Origin: Clytia hemisphaerica | Lineage: Eukaryota > Cnidaria > Hydrozoa > Leptothecata > Clytiidae | Assembly: GCA_902728285.1 (NCBI GenBank) | Contig: CACVBU010000046.1 | Span: 1,677,968 to 1,741,967 of the forward strand | Direction: 5' to 3' | Length of the DNA: 64,000 bases | In this document: one piece after another, positions 33,997-46,568 of the stretch | Layout: each line of letters begins with the position of its first letter | How positions within the stretch are numbered: position 1 is the stretch's first letter | Notes under the pieces: model-generated | Database searches by the model: none | Seen by the model: only the letters and a program-made list of their open reading frames with translations | Told to the model about the DNA's origin: nothing | Translations under genes and position numbers: made by a program

Positions 33997-36900
33997 ATGC
34001 AAGAAAACTATAGAGAAATACAAGAAAATTTACTTGATTCAGTAGAAATGGAAGAGAATATAGATTCAAAGTACGAATTTAATGCCCCAAAATACATTGA
34101 TTTCCTTCAAGGGGACGTTGATGAAGATGCAGATAGATGGTTTGGTAAGAATTTTAGTTTTCAAATAGCATGCGGCTGACCTCTCTGTCAAATCTAGCTA
34201 TATCTAGGCCAACAAAAAACACCAGAGAAGCCATAATTGCTGACCTGCAATACAAAAGTATCCAGGATGAAAAAACATTTGGGTGCAATATTAACTTGTT
34301 GCAGCTCATATGTAGACTACACCTCTTACCCAGGCCAGACGGTGTCATATATGGGCTCTTCCAGAAAAAATTTGATATAGGGGGTGGGCGACAGGAATTT
34401 TCAGATAAAAAAAGCACTCGGAAATCCAGTCAATTTTTCAAAGTCCTTCGGAAAGTCCGCTCAATTTTTTATTTGAACCTTTGGAAATTCCAGATTTTTC
34501 CACCAAAAATTTGATTTTGTATTGGAAATCCACGAGTTTCAATTGAACCTTTGCCTTTGGAAATTCCAGATTTTTCCACCAAAAATTTGATTTTGTATTG
34601 GAAATCCACGAGTTTCAATTGGCTTTGTATTGGAAATCCAGGAATTTCAAAAAAACATTTTGCCTCGGAATTCCGCCGTCGTCCATATCCCCTTGTAACA
34701 GTCTTTAACTGGAAGAGCCCAATCAAACAACTTCGAACAAAAATCACAATCAAACCAATCCTACGTAATCGAACGCAATAGAAAAATTGCGATTCGATTA
34801 TCAAACGTAATCGAATCTCAATCGAATGGCCAATTCCTGGGTAATTGCGTTCGAGTAAGGTTAGATTGGTTTAATTGATAGTTGACTATTATGTTTGTTT
34901 GGTTTGATTGATTGTCAATTACATTCGATTTATCTTTGATTTCGTTCGATTATGATTTATATGTTAAATGAGTTTGATTGCAATTAGATTAAATTGGATC
35001 ACTCCATTAGGACTTTTAAGGGTGGGCGGCGGCCGGCCGAGCGCTTAAGTACCGTACCAAAGCAAATAAAATCTAATACAATTGACAGTCAGGCACATCC
35101 TGGCAAATGAACGGGGTGAGAGCATTTGCATGGGGTATTCGTCACCCAGTGTAAATGAGATAGGACGTCTCAGGCTAAAAGCGTGAAAATGAACAAAAAT
35201 GAACTTCAAACTGAAAAAGGGAAAAAAGGAAGAAAACTGGGAACTTTATTTTTTCGTTAAAAGTTTCTTCAATCTTCGAAGACAAAATTGACCCATGGAA
35301 AAAAAATTTCATCTATGCAGTTCTTTGAAATGAAGCAAAATATTTCCAACCCGGTTCAATTAAACTGGGTATTCGGCGCTATTACGTCACTTTCGTTTTC
35401 GACCCTGTTCATTTGCCAATGGTCGCAAGTGAAAAATACCGTGTTCATTTGCCAGGATGTGCCTGACTGATTGAATCAATCAAATGTACCGGCCACTGCT
35501 CATAACTTGGGACTATCTGACAAAACATGGGACGGCACTTCGGCCACCAATTCACCGAACCTCCAACAGTCTGTGCCACTAACTCGATCAGGAGGATTCT
35601 TCCGAAATGGGAAGAACCTTCCTGAACGGGAAATTAACTTGACACCCAAACGGGAAAGAGTTAAAAAACAAACTTCCAGATTGGGAAGAAGCGGGAAAAT
35701 AAGGTAAGGAAAACTCGATCGGGTTGGAACTTCCCGTTTGGGAAGTTTACGTAGTTTTTTCACAATTTAACAAGATTTCTACGGTAAAGTTTACTTTTCT
35801 TTCGGTGAAAAACCTTAAAATTTGATGCTTTTCACCATTTCGGAGGAATCTTCCTGATCGAGTCAGGGGGGGGTCAGTGTACTAGAAGGCGGCATGTATG
35901 TGTACTACAAGGTATTTTTCAAAACTTGACACCCACCCACCCCTGAAGTACACCATACCACATGGAAAAATCCCAAAACCACCCCATACCCCCATTTACT
36001 ACCGGGCACTACCTAGAAAAATCCGGAAAATAAAGAAACTTTTTTCCGGAAAATCGGGTAAACATTTTTCCAAAAATCGGGAAATCGGGAAAACTTTTTT
36101 TCGGAAAATCAGGAAATCTGGAAATTGGGAAAAAAATTTTCCAAAAATCGGAAAAACAGGAAAATTTTTCTCAAAAATCCAAAATGCGGGAGAAATCAAA
36201 CTTTTCAAAAATTACGCAAGACCATGTGGAAATGCATGAGTCTCACACCCAATGCGTGAGAGTTGGGCACCGATGTTGAATGTTTGAATTCAAATGTTCG
36301 AATGTTTACATTGACTCGATAAACCTTCATTTCAGTGGGATCTAGTAGGATTTCAATTCAGTGCAAGAAGTTTGGAAGAATGATCTTGGACAAACTTGGC
36401 TTGATCAATTTATAATAGAACAAATTTACATTTCTATTTTAGCAGATAATTTCTGCACCTTTTTGTTTCCACACTTTTAACATCGATTTTGGACACAGGT
36501 AGTAAAAATCAAATTCGATTTTGGACCCAACACCCCAACTATAGTACACAGGTAGTACATGACAAATTTTTTTCTCAAACACCCACCCACCCCAGGATAC
36601 ATGCCACCTTCTGGTACACTGACCCCCCCCTGATCGAGTTAGTGGCACAGACTGTCCAAAGTAATATGATTTGAGTTAATGAACAGCGTATTAAAAGAAA
36701 CACAATTTCTCTTTCGCACCAAGTAGGCTTTTAAATCAAAATAGGAAAATAATCTGTAGTGGAACACGGGCAAATGTCTGGAACGAAGAAGACCAAATTA
36801 GTGGCAAAACAATGGAGCGTTTGACATCACTCGCGCAGCAAGTTACACACTCGTTATTTGTTAATCCCATTAGGCGATAGGTGGTTAGGCGGCAGGCGTT

Positions 36901-39900
36901 CTCTAATTCTCCAATCAGTGTCCGGTCATTTTAAAGGAAAACAAAAAAGTTAAAAAGGGTGCGCTATCAGTGAAAGTTATCGTGACATGTCATGACAAAA
37001 AGTATGATTGATAAACTTGGTGGAGTTATCAAAACAAATTTGTTGTCTAAGAGATTTAACAGTAAGTGAAACTACAGGCCAGAATATCAACAGTCCCATG
37101 TTCAACCAAACGTCCCAAGTTAGAACAGTTGATGGTAATTAAATACAATTGAACGGTAAATCCTGGGTAATATTCAATAGGATTCGATTGCGTTTGACAA
37201 TCGAATTGCAATTATTCAATTGCGTTCAATTGATTCGCCGTTCGATTCGTTTGATTGACACCGTCTGGTCTTATATCTCAAAACTGGAATCTAAACTTTA
37301 AAGGAAAGTCTATCTATCCATTTATTACAAAAGCCTTAATGGGCCATTCCAGAAAATTTTGTCAGATGACGTGCATTTTCTATTCTAGCCTCTGAAATAA
37401 TTTTCTACCTCAAAGTCTGATAAATGCACCAACTTGCTTTCAGGGGGGGGGTCGGTACTAAAATCTCAGACATATATAAATACTAAAAAGGATTGTGAAA
37501 ATATCATAAAATTTTTGCATACCACCACCCCATTTTAGAGAAGTGGTATTTTAGTACCCATTTACTAAAATTTTAGGGACATTTAGACAGGAAAACCACC
37601 CTATTTTGGCCTTTTCAGGACAAATTTTGTCTTCTCAGGATCATTTTTCTCAAGTGTGCTGGTTTTTGCAACATAATATTAATTTTTTACAAAAATTGAT
37701 ACTTTTAAACAATACTGGTTTTAAGAATTATGAGAACATTTTAAAGACATTTGACTTGAAAGCTTGAGATCCATGCTATGATTTCTTATTTATAAACTGA
37801 TGGCAAAATGAATAGCATGGTCAGGAGTAATAAATTTTTAAATTTCCCACCAAAAAAACCATTGATAAGAATCTGCCAATCAAAACATTTCTTTTTGCTG
37901 GCGGGGGGGGGGGCACGCAGTTACTACAAGACAGTATGACACTTACTACCGTGGTGGTACTGTATTCAGAAGTTATGAAAACAGTTACTACACAGTGTAG
38001 TAACTGCTGTTTGGGGGTGGTGCCAAACACTAAAACTAGCACTTTTGGTGTAGTAAGTGCTTATATTTTAATTCTTTTTATAGAACTTTCAAAATTTTTC
38101 ACAAAAAATGAATTTTTTTGTGAAAAAATTCTTTGTTAAAAAAAATATTTTTGTTATAAATGGACGAAAAAAATTTGAAATTTTTCTCAGACCCAACTTT
38201 GAAATTATGCTTTCCCTAATTATCATTAAAATGTTCTCAACAGCTGTTAACCAAGTAAATTAAAAGAAAATCTAGCACAAAAATGGCTTTAGGTTGAAAA
38301 ATAATCGCAATTTAGGGTAATTTCGAGCACGTTTTTGATGATATCACTCAAAAACAGGGGTGGTACCTGGAAATCTTTTCTGAAAATAGTTACTACCAAG
38401 GTGTAGTAACTGCAAAGGGTGGTGGTCCTGAAAAAAAGTGTTGAAAAAGCACTTACTACACATCATGTCTTGTAGTAACTGCGTGCCCCCCCCTGTTACT
38501 GGTAGATTTTAGTTCCTTTAAGAACCTTGAGAATCCAAAATGCCATCATGATCACATACTTGCAAATATTGAAATTTTGAATTCTAAAATTGCTTTGGAT
38601 CAGTGGGATCTCTTAGCTAGCCAACAAGCTTTGAATCAGCACAGAAGTTTCATTAGTTCTAGAAAACGTTTGAAATTTAGCCAAATATTTTTTAATATGG
38701 TATCAAAAACAGAAAAGCTAATCAAAACTGATGTTACTGTCTTTTTGTGTGTTGCGTCCCATGAAAGATGCCACAGATCCCAGGGAAAGGCCCCCTACTA
38801 CAACCAACTTAATATTGAATTTACCCATGCTTTGTAAAATTTGCCAAAGCAAAAACATGTTACAAAAAAGTAAATCATACCCAGATTGTAAAAGCAAAAA
38901 ATGTTGTAGCTATTTCCTTACTTAGATAACCTTTTGTATCATTCATTTCAGACGAAAGAGATGGTGATGAAGGCGGCATTGATATTGACATGGTAGAATA
39001 TTATGAGGAAGCTATGCAAGCCAACGGTGGTTTCCAAAGTGCAACATCAGCCATAACTGCAGCATTACAAGAGAACCAAGAACCCGTCAACAGTGAAAAT
39101 AAACCAGCAACTACAACTGAACAAACTACAGAACATCAGGATGTCTCAATGATGGATACAGATATGCCTGAGGAAAATACAACACACCCTGAAAAAGCAG
39201 ATATACCACAACAACAACAAACAGAGTCTGAAATGGCTGTACAAGAACCAAAACCTGAGGTGAGAACAGAACCAATAATTATGCATGAGGTGATTGAACA
39301 AAAAGTTGATCAAGTCAATGAACAACAACCATCAGCTAGCGATAACCCATCATCACTCCAGAGCGTCAAACCAGCTGCAAAACCAGTCATCAAGCCTAGG
39401 AAATCGAATATCCGAACATCCTGGAATAGTCCCCATGTTGGATCAGATGGTGAATTTGCAAAACGCTCTCTGGCCAGAAGAAGCTGTAATAAGTAAGTGT
39501 ACCAGACTTTTTGTATTCAATCAAGATTTGAGTATTTTCTCTCTTCGGTTTCATAAAAAATTTCTGTCTAAACTTGCAATGATTTTAACTAAATTAGTTA
39601 GTTTTTGTCTGACATAGAAATTTTGTTTTGATGCTTAAAATATATAAGTGTCTTGTGTTAGTTTAAAACATTAGACATTCAATTCACTGATCAATATTTC
39701 ACCTTTCAGTAAACCTATCAACTACAGTGAGACCAAGAAAAGGAAGAAAACTTTATCGGAAGATGTGCAAGTATTACCAAAGAAACATAAACCAGAAGTG
39801 AAATTGACAACATCTGAAACGCCACAGTTTGTCAGGTACCTTTTGTGTCCGTTTTTCAGTGCTGCCAGGTCTGCCTATTCCTTGTCCTTGGTTTTGCTAT

Positions 39901-42900
39901 CTTTTATTCTTAGATATTTGGTTTAAAAAATTTTCAGTTCAAAGATTTTTAACAACTTTGTGTTATCGTTACAAATTAAAAAGCAAGAAAATTGTCTCTG
40001 TTAATATTTTATTTAAAAACTCTTTGAGATGGTCACTGAACAAAATATAAAAGTTTTAACACAGTTAACATCCTTTTTTCGTTATCATTTTTAGAAAATT
40101 GAGAGAGCGAGGCATCAAAAGGGGACCTTCAAGTGAAGCCATTCAATTGAAGCAAATCAGACAATTACAAAAACAAACCAGGGAAAATGTGAAAAAGAAT
40201 GAAAAGAGAATGAACAAAGCTATCAAGGCTGGGCCATACGTCCCATTAAAATGCTCAGAGGAAGTGACACACCCAGTTGCTTTCAGTTTTGAATCAGACA
40301 AACGTGTTAAGTCAAACCACGGTACGCACACTCGTTCGAATAGTGAATCTAAAACTTTCCAAAATCAACTACGCAAACACCCACCTTCACCAACATTCAA
40401 TAAAAAAGCTCCTACCAAGCCCAAACCATTCCATTTCACGCTGCCGGACAAAGAAGCCCCTAAACAAAAGTGGGAATCAATGGCCCAGTTTGCCATGAAC
40501 TACCAAACGAAAACGCCAGAGCGGTTCAGAGCTAAACCAAAAGCACAAGAAGGCAACAAATCAATGGACGGTGATAAAAAACATGCCAAACCTCAATTGA
40601 CACAAGCCAAAACACCCATGTTGATGACAAAGAAAAGAAGTAGGCCAGTCACACAAGAGAGTACTCAACAAATTGAAGAAAAAACTGTTGACGAGATGAA
40701 AAAGTAAGCTGAATTTTTTTCGCTTTGAAATTTGGGTTTTGCTTGACATATCGATGCTGATGTAATTGTAATAATTTAACCATTTTAATACACTCTTCTC
40801 GAGATGCATAAATTTATTGTTGTCCTCGTTTTCAAACAGATTTCATTGCTATAAAATTACATATTCACAATATGATAATTGTGTTGTTTACACCTCATGA
40901 GACATTTTGAATTTCAAGTACTTTTGAAATCTGTTTGAAAACGAGGACAACAATAAATTTATGCATCTCGAGAAGAGTGTATTAGGTGCATTTCAGTAGG
41001 CTTAGCTTCTGTTGATTTGTAATCAATCAAAATTTATGTTTCTATTATCTTTTCAAGGTATAAATTCAAAGCAAACGATTTCGACCGACGCATCGTTGAG
41101 AAGCAAGGCATGTTTGGCGTCAAGAAGATTCCAGAAGTCAAAAAGACCTCTGTGAAACCCTTCAGTTTCGAAATCGAAAAACGAATCGAAAATCGTAAAC
41201 AAAAAGAAGAACCAGATGTACGTTTTGTATTTTTTTTCACTTCTTCTCGTAACAAAAAAACTCAGCAAAATATGCCTAAAAATATCCCCTATGTTGCTGG
41301 TTTGGGAAAAAATTGGAGCTCTTATTTAATTTGGCTGTCGTTAACCTATAATAAGAAAAATTGATACTGCGTGGTATCTCTATTACGTTTAATGACCAAT
41401 TAGTAAAGTATCTTATAAAAACTCTAGCTCATCTTGCTGGTTTAGGTTTTAGGTGCACAGGTAAATATTCTATTCCAATAATGATTGACTGTTTTTGGAC
41501 TTTCAGGTACCTCCAACTTGTAAACCAACAAAAACGAATACATCCCTCAACGGTGGTGGTAAACCAGACCAGCCACGACCACGAAAGACCGAAGTCAAAC
41601 CTTTCTCTTTCGAAATTCGCGATAAACAAAGATACACCAAGAAAGAAGAGAAGATTAAAGATTTCATCACACAAGAAGAAAAGGTTTGTTTTATCTTTCA
41701 TCATTTATTTTAAGCTGTTGAGAGGATCAGTGTTGACGCTACATTTAAACCCATGTAAATCTCAGCGTTTTACCATGATTTGTCCAACGATGGAATTTTC
41801 TTCTGAATTTGCGGTTTGTTGACCTTTTTTTGATCAATACTCTCGGGTGCCTAATAGCCGCCCCCGCTAATAAATTTTTCGAAAATTTTCCACCAGGACA
41901 TTCTTATTCTAACCCCCCCCCCCGCTTATTAATTTTTGGGAAAATGTTTTTGAAAGTTCCCTCTTTTGTCTTAATTCTGCTGTATTAGCCTCCTTTTCAA
42001 TAATTTTCAACCCAGTACATTTTTATTTCTATTAGGTACAGCACCTGACCCCGAGAATGTAGTAAACCCCGAGAATGTAGGTTTCTCATTTTCAAGCATT
42101 GTAGCCTTAACGATAGTTCAACTTCATAAAAAGTTGTTTCAGGGCATACTGTTACATATTACTTATTATTTCTAGACATGAAATTTTAACTTGAATTAAT
42201 TTTTTCCAACGTAAATCTGAATCGAAGTTGATTGGATACTACCCGAATTGAGACATTTTTTAAATAAATCCTCTCTAAATCGAAATCTATTGGAATTAAG
42301 TTATGATGATAGGGTATTTTCCTATTCCTAATGAACTAAGGAAATGCGGAAAATAGTCCATTTCAATATTTATTGTTCTAAGTTAGATATTTCGACGAAA
42401 ATGTTTGACCTAACTTTTGGGGTTAGTTGACCTACAATTTAGGGACCTTCATAACCCGACATGAAAATTCTATCAAATTATATAAAACTTGTTTCTTGTA
42501 CTTTCATTACATGAAAGTACTACCTGAGAGATGATTAATGTTGACATTTTGAGCTTTTCCGACGTGTCCCAGACCTACTGGGACCCCAAGCCCAATCAGA
42601 AGATTTGCATAAGTTTAGAACAATAGAATTTCCATCCCCATTGGGACTTTTAGTAGAAATTTTTGTCCCGCTGATGAAAAAAGTTCCACTGGGGCTGTGA
42701 GGCAGGGGTGTTGTTACATTATTTACATATTTTAACACAAAATTTTCAACCTACAAAATAAAAACAATTTTCATGTCTCTTCTTTTCGTCCTTTGTTTTA
42801 CTTTTCCTCATTTGTAGCACAATAAAATTAATATCTTTGTTAAACTTTTGTCAGGGTATATTTATTAATCATAAATTTCACTTAGGGAATAATAATTTCC

Positions 42901-44423
42901 AATCAATACTAAAATTCCGCTCTCAAGAACCAAATCTTTTCGCCTACATTCTGGGGGTTAAAAAGCGAAAAAATTCAATTTTCAGAATAACAAAGTGCTC
43001 TTTAGAATATTGTTTTGGCACAAAATATTTCTAAAATTTGCTGTTATAATTAATCAAATTGAAAAAATATCAATATTTTATTATTACTAGATTTAAAGCC
43101 ATAAAACCAAACCTACATTCTGGGGGTTATAACGAAAATGGGAGTCAACTTCAAGGACCAAAAAAATTAGCCTATCTATCACAAGTAATGAAACTAACCC
43201 CTGGGAAAGGATTTTGGGTGTTCAAAATTTCGTTGAAAACATTCAATGTTTTCTAAAATGCAAATCTATATCTTTCAGGTCTGATTCAAAATTCACCTAC
43301 ATTTTCGGGGTCAGGTGCTGTACCCGAGAATATGCACATACATTTACCAAATACATCATTTTTTACGAAAAAAAAAATAGAATCGTTTGAACAATTTTTA
43401 GTAACCCATTGCATCCGACATAACGTCTTAAAAGCTTGAATTTTGATGAACATTGGTTACCTCCAACATAATTATTCATATTTTCATATATTTTAATAAC
43501 CGTTTCACTGCAGATGCACGAGTTTCACGCGCGCCCTCTTCCGTCCTTCTCGCCCGATCAATTACCGGCCGTCCGTACGAAAGAGAGCACCTTACCAGAA
43601 CCTTTTCATATTTCTTCCGGTTCCATGGCGTACAAACAAAAGTTCACTCAACAGGTAAGGAGATTCTTTCTTCAGGGATTCTTACTCAACTCGCTATAAG
43701 GTGGATTATTAGGTGGATTTTGAATCACGGGCAATTCTTACCAGTTTTGTTGGATCTTTTATCTTTTCTTTTACATTGTTTTGACTGAGCAGGACTGAGT
43801 AATCTGCACTTTTTGTACAATTTTTGTATCGGAACTTCATTCACAAGTAGCCTCTAGCTCTAATAATTTAAAGTTGATTCGCTAGCTCTTGGTAACAATA
43901 GAATTTTTCCGTTTAGGGAATACCAAATTAGAAAATTAGAGAAAGTTTTAGTATAGATATAATGCTTCGATTTTCCTTAAATTTTTTATCATCGATTTTT
44001 TTTCTTTCCATATATAATCAGGCACAAGAAAAAGAACAAGACGAGAAAACCAAACGCGAGTTCAAAGCTTCGGAAAGCGTGACCACAAAACGTGAACCGT
44101 TCAAACCTTTACAAGGTCTCATCCCACCAACCAACGTCAAAAACGTCCAATTGAATTCTGATATTCGTGCCAAAGAGCGTGCCAAGTTCGACGAATGGAA
44201 GAGCGAACAAGAACGTGCTATGGAAGAAGAAAAATTACGTTTCCAAAAGGAAAAAGAACTTCAAGAAATGGAGGCTATTAAACAGCTCCGTAAGGATGCT
44301 ATACCGAAAGCTAACCCGGTGCCCCATTTCAAAAATTTTGACATTCATAAAAGTGAAAAACCATTAACTGAACCTCACACGCCACACTTTGAATGCAAAA
44401 AGAGAGCTTTGTCCAGGATGTAA
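33997..44423 (+). CDS. TPX2: TPX2, spindle assembly factor / Aurora A activator
   Basis: Eight exons: 33997-34144, 38952-39492, 39710-39835, 40095-40703, 41058-41217, 41507-41683, 43514-43654, 44022-44423. All have GT..AG borders and matching phases, for 767 residues (human TPX2 has 747). The N-terminus has YEFNAPKYIDF (residues 26-36) and W48-F49, matching the Aurora A-binding YSYDAP..FINF..WF segment. The middle is Gln/Pro/Glu-rich and then basic. TPX2 repeats follow: HPVAFSFESDKR, FKANDFDRRIVEKQGMFGVK with KPFSFEIEKR, KPFSFEIRDKQ, FHARPLPSFSPDQLP with LPEPFHISSG, and FKASESVTTKREPFKPLQG. The C-terminus (KANPVPHFKNF..KPLTEPHTPHF) aligns with the human C-terminus. TPX2 binds microtubules and importin-alpha, activates Aurora A and promotes Ran-dependent spindle assembly. 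Here intron 1 (4.8 kb) and intron 6 (1.8 kb) are mostly transposon DNA. Confidence 0.93.
34325..34745. repeat. MITE-like repeat with internal 64-bp tandem duplication
   Basis: TGGGCTCTTCCAG near 34348 and its reverse complement near 34710 bound a segment rich in GGAAATTCCAGATTTTTCC phrases; a unit of about 64 bp is duplicated at about 34485-34620. CCAGACGGTGTCA just outside (34336) has its reverse complement at 37256, so a larger repeat may enclose this. It lies within TPX2 intron 1. Confidence 0.45.
35086..35469. mobile_element. MITE, CAGTC ends, 5-bp TSD, in TPX2 intron 1
   Basis: CAGTCAGGCACATCCTGGCA at the left is mirrored exactly at the right, and the match continues through AATGAAC (27-bp TIR). 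ATTGA flanks both ends (35081-35085, 35470-35474). There is no coding capacity. Confidence 0.85.
35567..36654. mobile_element. Second CAGTC-ended element, 5-bp TSD, interrupted
   Basis: Left end CAGTCTGTGCCACTAACTCG and inverted right end are about 45 bp long once the inner element 35864-36632 is removed. TCCAA flanks both ends (35562-35566 and 36655-36659). The ends and duplication length suggest the same superfamily as 35086-35469. Confidence 0.8.
35864..36632. mobile_element. hAT-like MITE (CAGGGGGGGG ends) nested in the right TIR
   Basis: The ends CAGGGGGGGGTCAGTGTACT (left) and its inverted counterpart differ at a few positions over about 35 bp. GATCGAGT precedes it, and a GATCGAGT copy overlaps or follows the right end, consistent with the 8-bp duplication of hAT elements. 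It interrupts the right TIR of 35567-36654; the intact version is in the left TIR. The interior holds GGGAAAnTCGGAAAA-type repeats. Confidence 0.75.
37902..38495. mobile_element. hAT-like MITE rich in GTAGTAACTGC motifs
   Basis: Right end reversed: CAGGGGGGGGCACGCAGTTA. The left end has the same sequence apart from the first bases (CGGGGG..GGCACGCAG). TTGCTGG before and TTACTGG after are a likely 7-8 bp target duplication with one change. Sub-terminal GTAGTAACTGC/GTAGTAAGTGC motifs recur in both orientations near both ends. It lies in TPX2 intron 1. Confidence 0.75.
40786..40984. mobile_element. Hairpin MITE in TPX2 intron 4
   Basis: TAATACACTCTTCTCGAGAT and its exact reverse complement bound 199 bp. 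The arms stay identical for about 58 bp (through ..GTCCTCGTTTTCAAACAGAT), around an unrelated AT-rich loop. TA-type ends suggest a Tc1/mariner-like non-autonomous element. Confidence 0.8.
42036..43323. mobile_element. TIR element in TPX2 intron 6
   Basis: GTACAGCACCTGACCCCGAG at the left and its inverted match at the right (..CTACATTTTCGGGGTCAGGTGCTGTAC) give a TIR of about 27 bp with one mismatch. CCTACATTCTGGGGGTTA recurs inside at about 42948 and 43110. I see no clear target duplication and no transposase. Confidence 0.7.
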
Positions 44424-46568
44424 TTATGGTAATAATGTTGTACGGTGTACGAGGATGGTGGTACATTTTGCAATTTGTATGGAATTTGAGTCATTTATCT
44501 CTATGATGTGTATTTCAATGGTGGTTCTCGGTAGTCTTGATTGAGATTGTAAAATGCTCAAATTTGTATTCAAATCTCAGATATTTGCAATTATTTTGTA
44601 GACAGGCTCTTGATGATATGACTCCGTTTTGCCTTATAACATTTGTGTTGAATCTTAAGATAAACTAGGAAAAGTCGACCTTTCGTACTTTAGCAATTTC
44701 TGCTTGATTCAAGGAGCCTGAAACACTTGTTAGAATTTATTCAAGTATCCTTTTCAATATTTTAGTATATTTTTCAAAATTATTATTGTAATGTAAATAG
44801 GCTCTTATCATTGATTGTCGAGCGTCCCTTATGTCCCTTATTGCTGAAGTCAGATGCTTTCTCGCCTCGCTAACGACTAATCTTACTTTTCTTTACGAAT
44901 ATCTGAGGGAAATTATAATTATTGTATAAAATTTATTGATGACACCAGTATCTTTTCCTTTTTTTTGCTTTTAAACTTTTAACTGTAAAGATATATAAGT
45001 TTTAAAATAATTCATGACTTTGCTTTTTTCAATACAATCAAATTTTGTTCTTGTATTTTTTGGTTTTTGTTTTTTTCGTCACCTTGACACGAATTTCGAA
45101 CAAAAATTAGATCAAAATTTTAGAAAAGTCTTGAAAATTTTATTTCAAATCTCAGTACTAGATTCTATCGTGTTCGTTTTAATCATTTTTATAATGAAAA
45201 TAGTCTGCGAGGCTGAAAAATCTTTGACAAGACATCTTAGGCCGAAAAGTTAAGAGTCTAATCTTGGCTTAATTTTTAGCTGTCTGAGTCAGCATAAATT
45301 TCTGTTCATAGCTCAAAAGATCAATTGAAAATTTTGAAGCCTTGGTACGCTTTTACATTAATTGTTTGCTTTGAGAATGGTGTACAGGTAGCGAAGGCTT
45401 TTTGATGACATTACAAGACAAAGTATGAATACACCTGCCAGGTAGCTATATCTTTTCCTATAAATTGGAAATTCATTACATTATGTAAAGTAAGCAAGAT
45501 CAAACAAAAAATTGAACACAAACACAACAATGAGAACAAAAGAAACATTGTTTTATCAGACAATTAACTTTTTTGTTTATCAAACGACCTATAAGATGCA
45601 TGAGTGATTTTTGAAGGCTATTTTATAGTTCATTCAGGTTCATTCAAGAATTTCCTTAGAATATAGCTTTTAAATTTGATTTGAAATACCCTTTGAATTC
45701 GGATTTTTTCCACTACTCTACACCTCAAATCAAAACCTTGCTTTTGAAGATCACTTTTCATTGAAATTATACCACCCCTTCGAAAATGTGGCGTTTTAAA
45801 TCGACTTTTAAGAGTTTGCAAATTTTTTTCCACTTTAGAAATGTTTGATCTTTTTCCATGTCGCGATCAAAAGACCTCGTAATAGTTTATACCGAAAAGA
45901 TAATTAAATATACTCAACATGATTTTTACGAGAAATTCTTTTGAAAAAGATAACGACAAGATTTTTTTAAAGACGCATCATTCGAAAAAATTAATTGGAT
46001 TTTTTTTTGGTATTTTTCGTAATTATTTTTTTACAAATCGCCCGTAAATGATACTTGAGTTTGAATTACTTTTCATAACTTTGTTAATGATTTGATTAAT
46101 GTATTGATTGATTATTGATTTCTATCGATTGGTTTATTTAATTTTTAGGTTTAATTATAAGAAAACGATGGGTATAACCAGCTAATAATTACATAACATC
46201 ATTGAAAAGCTTCAAGAGGTAATAATAAATTTTGATCTGATCCGAATTTCGCTGCTGCTTTCACTGGCATCATTTGCTTGAAGTTAATTGGAGTCATGAG
46301 ATCTTGGGATTTTTTGCCATTATATATGGTATTTAGTCTGTTTTTCAAGGGAGCCACAAAATTGATGTTAATTTTTACTGCCAGTTTTTCTTGAAGAGCT
46401 TTTTGCCGAATTACTTTAAAACTCATCTGAAAAAGATGCTTTTCACAAGGTTGACTATTAAACTTGACCTCACATAAACTTTCTTTCGTTTCCTTTTGTC
46501 TTTCAGTTTGAAGCTTCAAAAGCCTACATTTTGAATTGTTTCTCAGTTTCGTTTTCGTACGAATAGAC
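44424..46568. other. Intergenic region between TPX2 and the matrix gene
   Basis: AT-rich sequence with the TPX2 3' end on the left and the matrix-gene promoter side on the right. A 123-codon minus-strand open frame (46199-46570) overlaps the matrix-gene ATG, but has no other support. I see no RNA gene or named regulatory motif. Confidence 0.5.
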
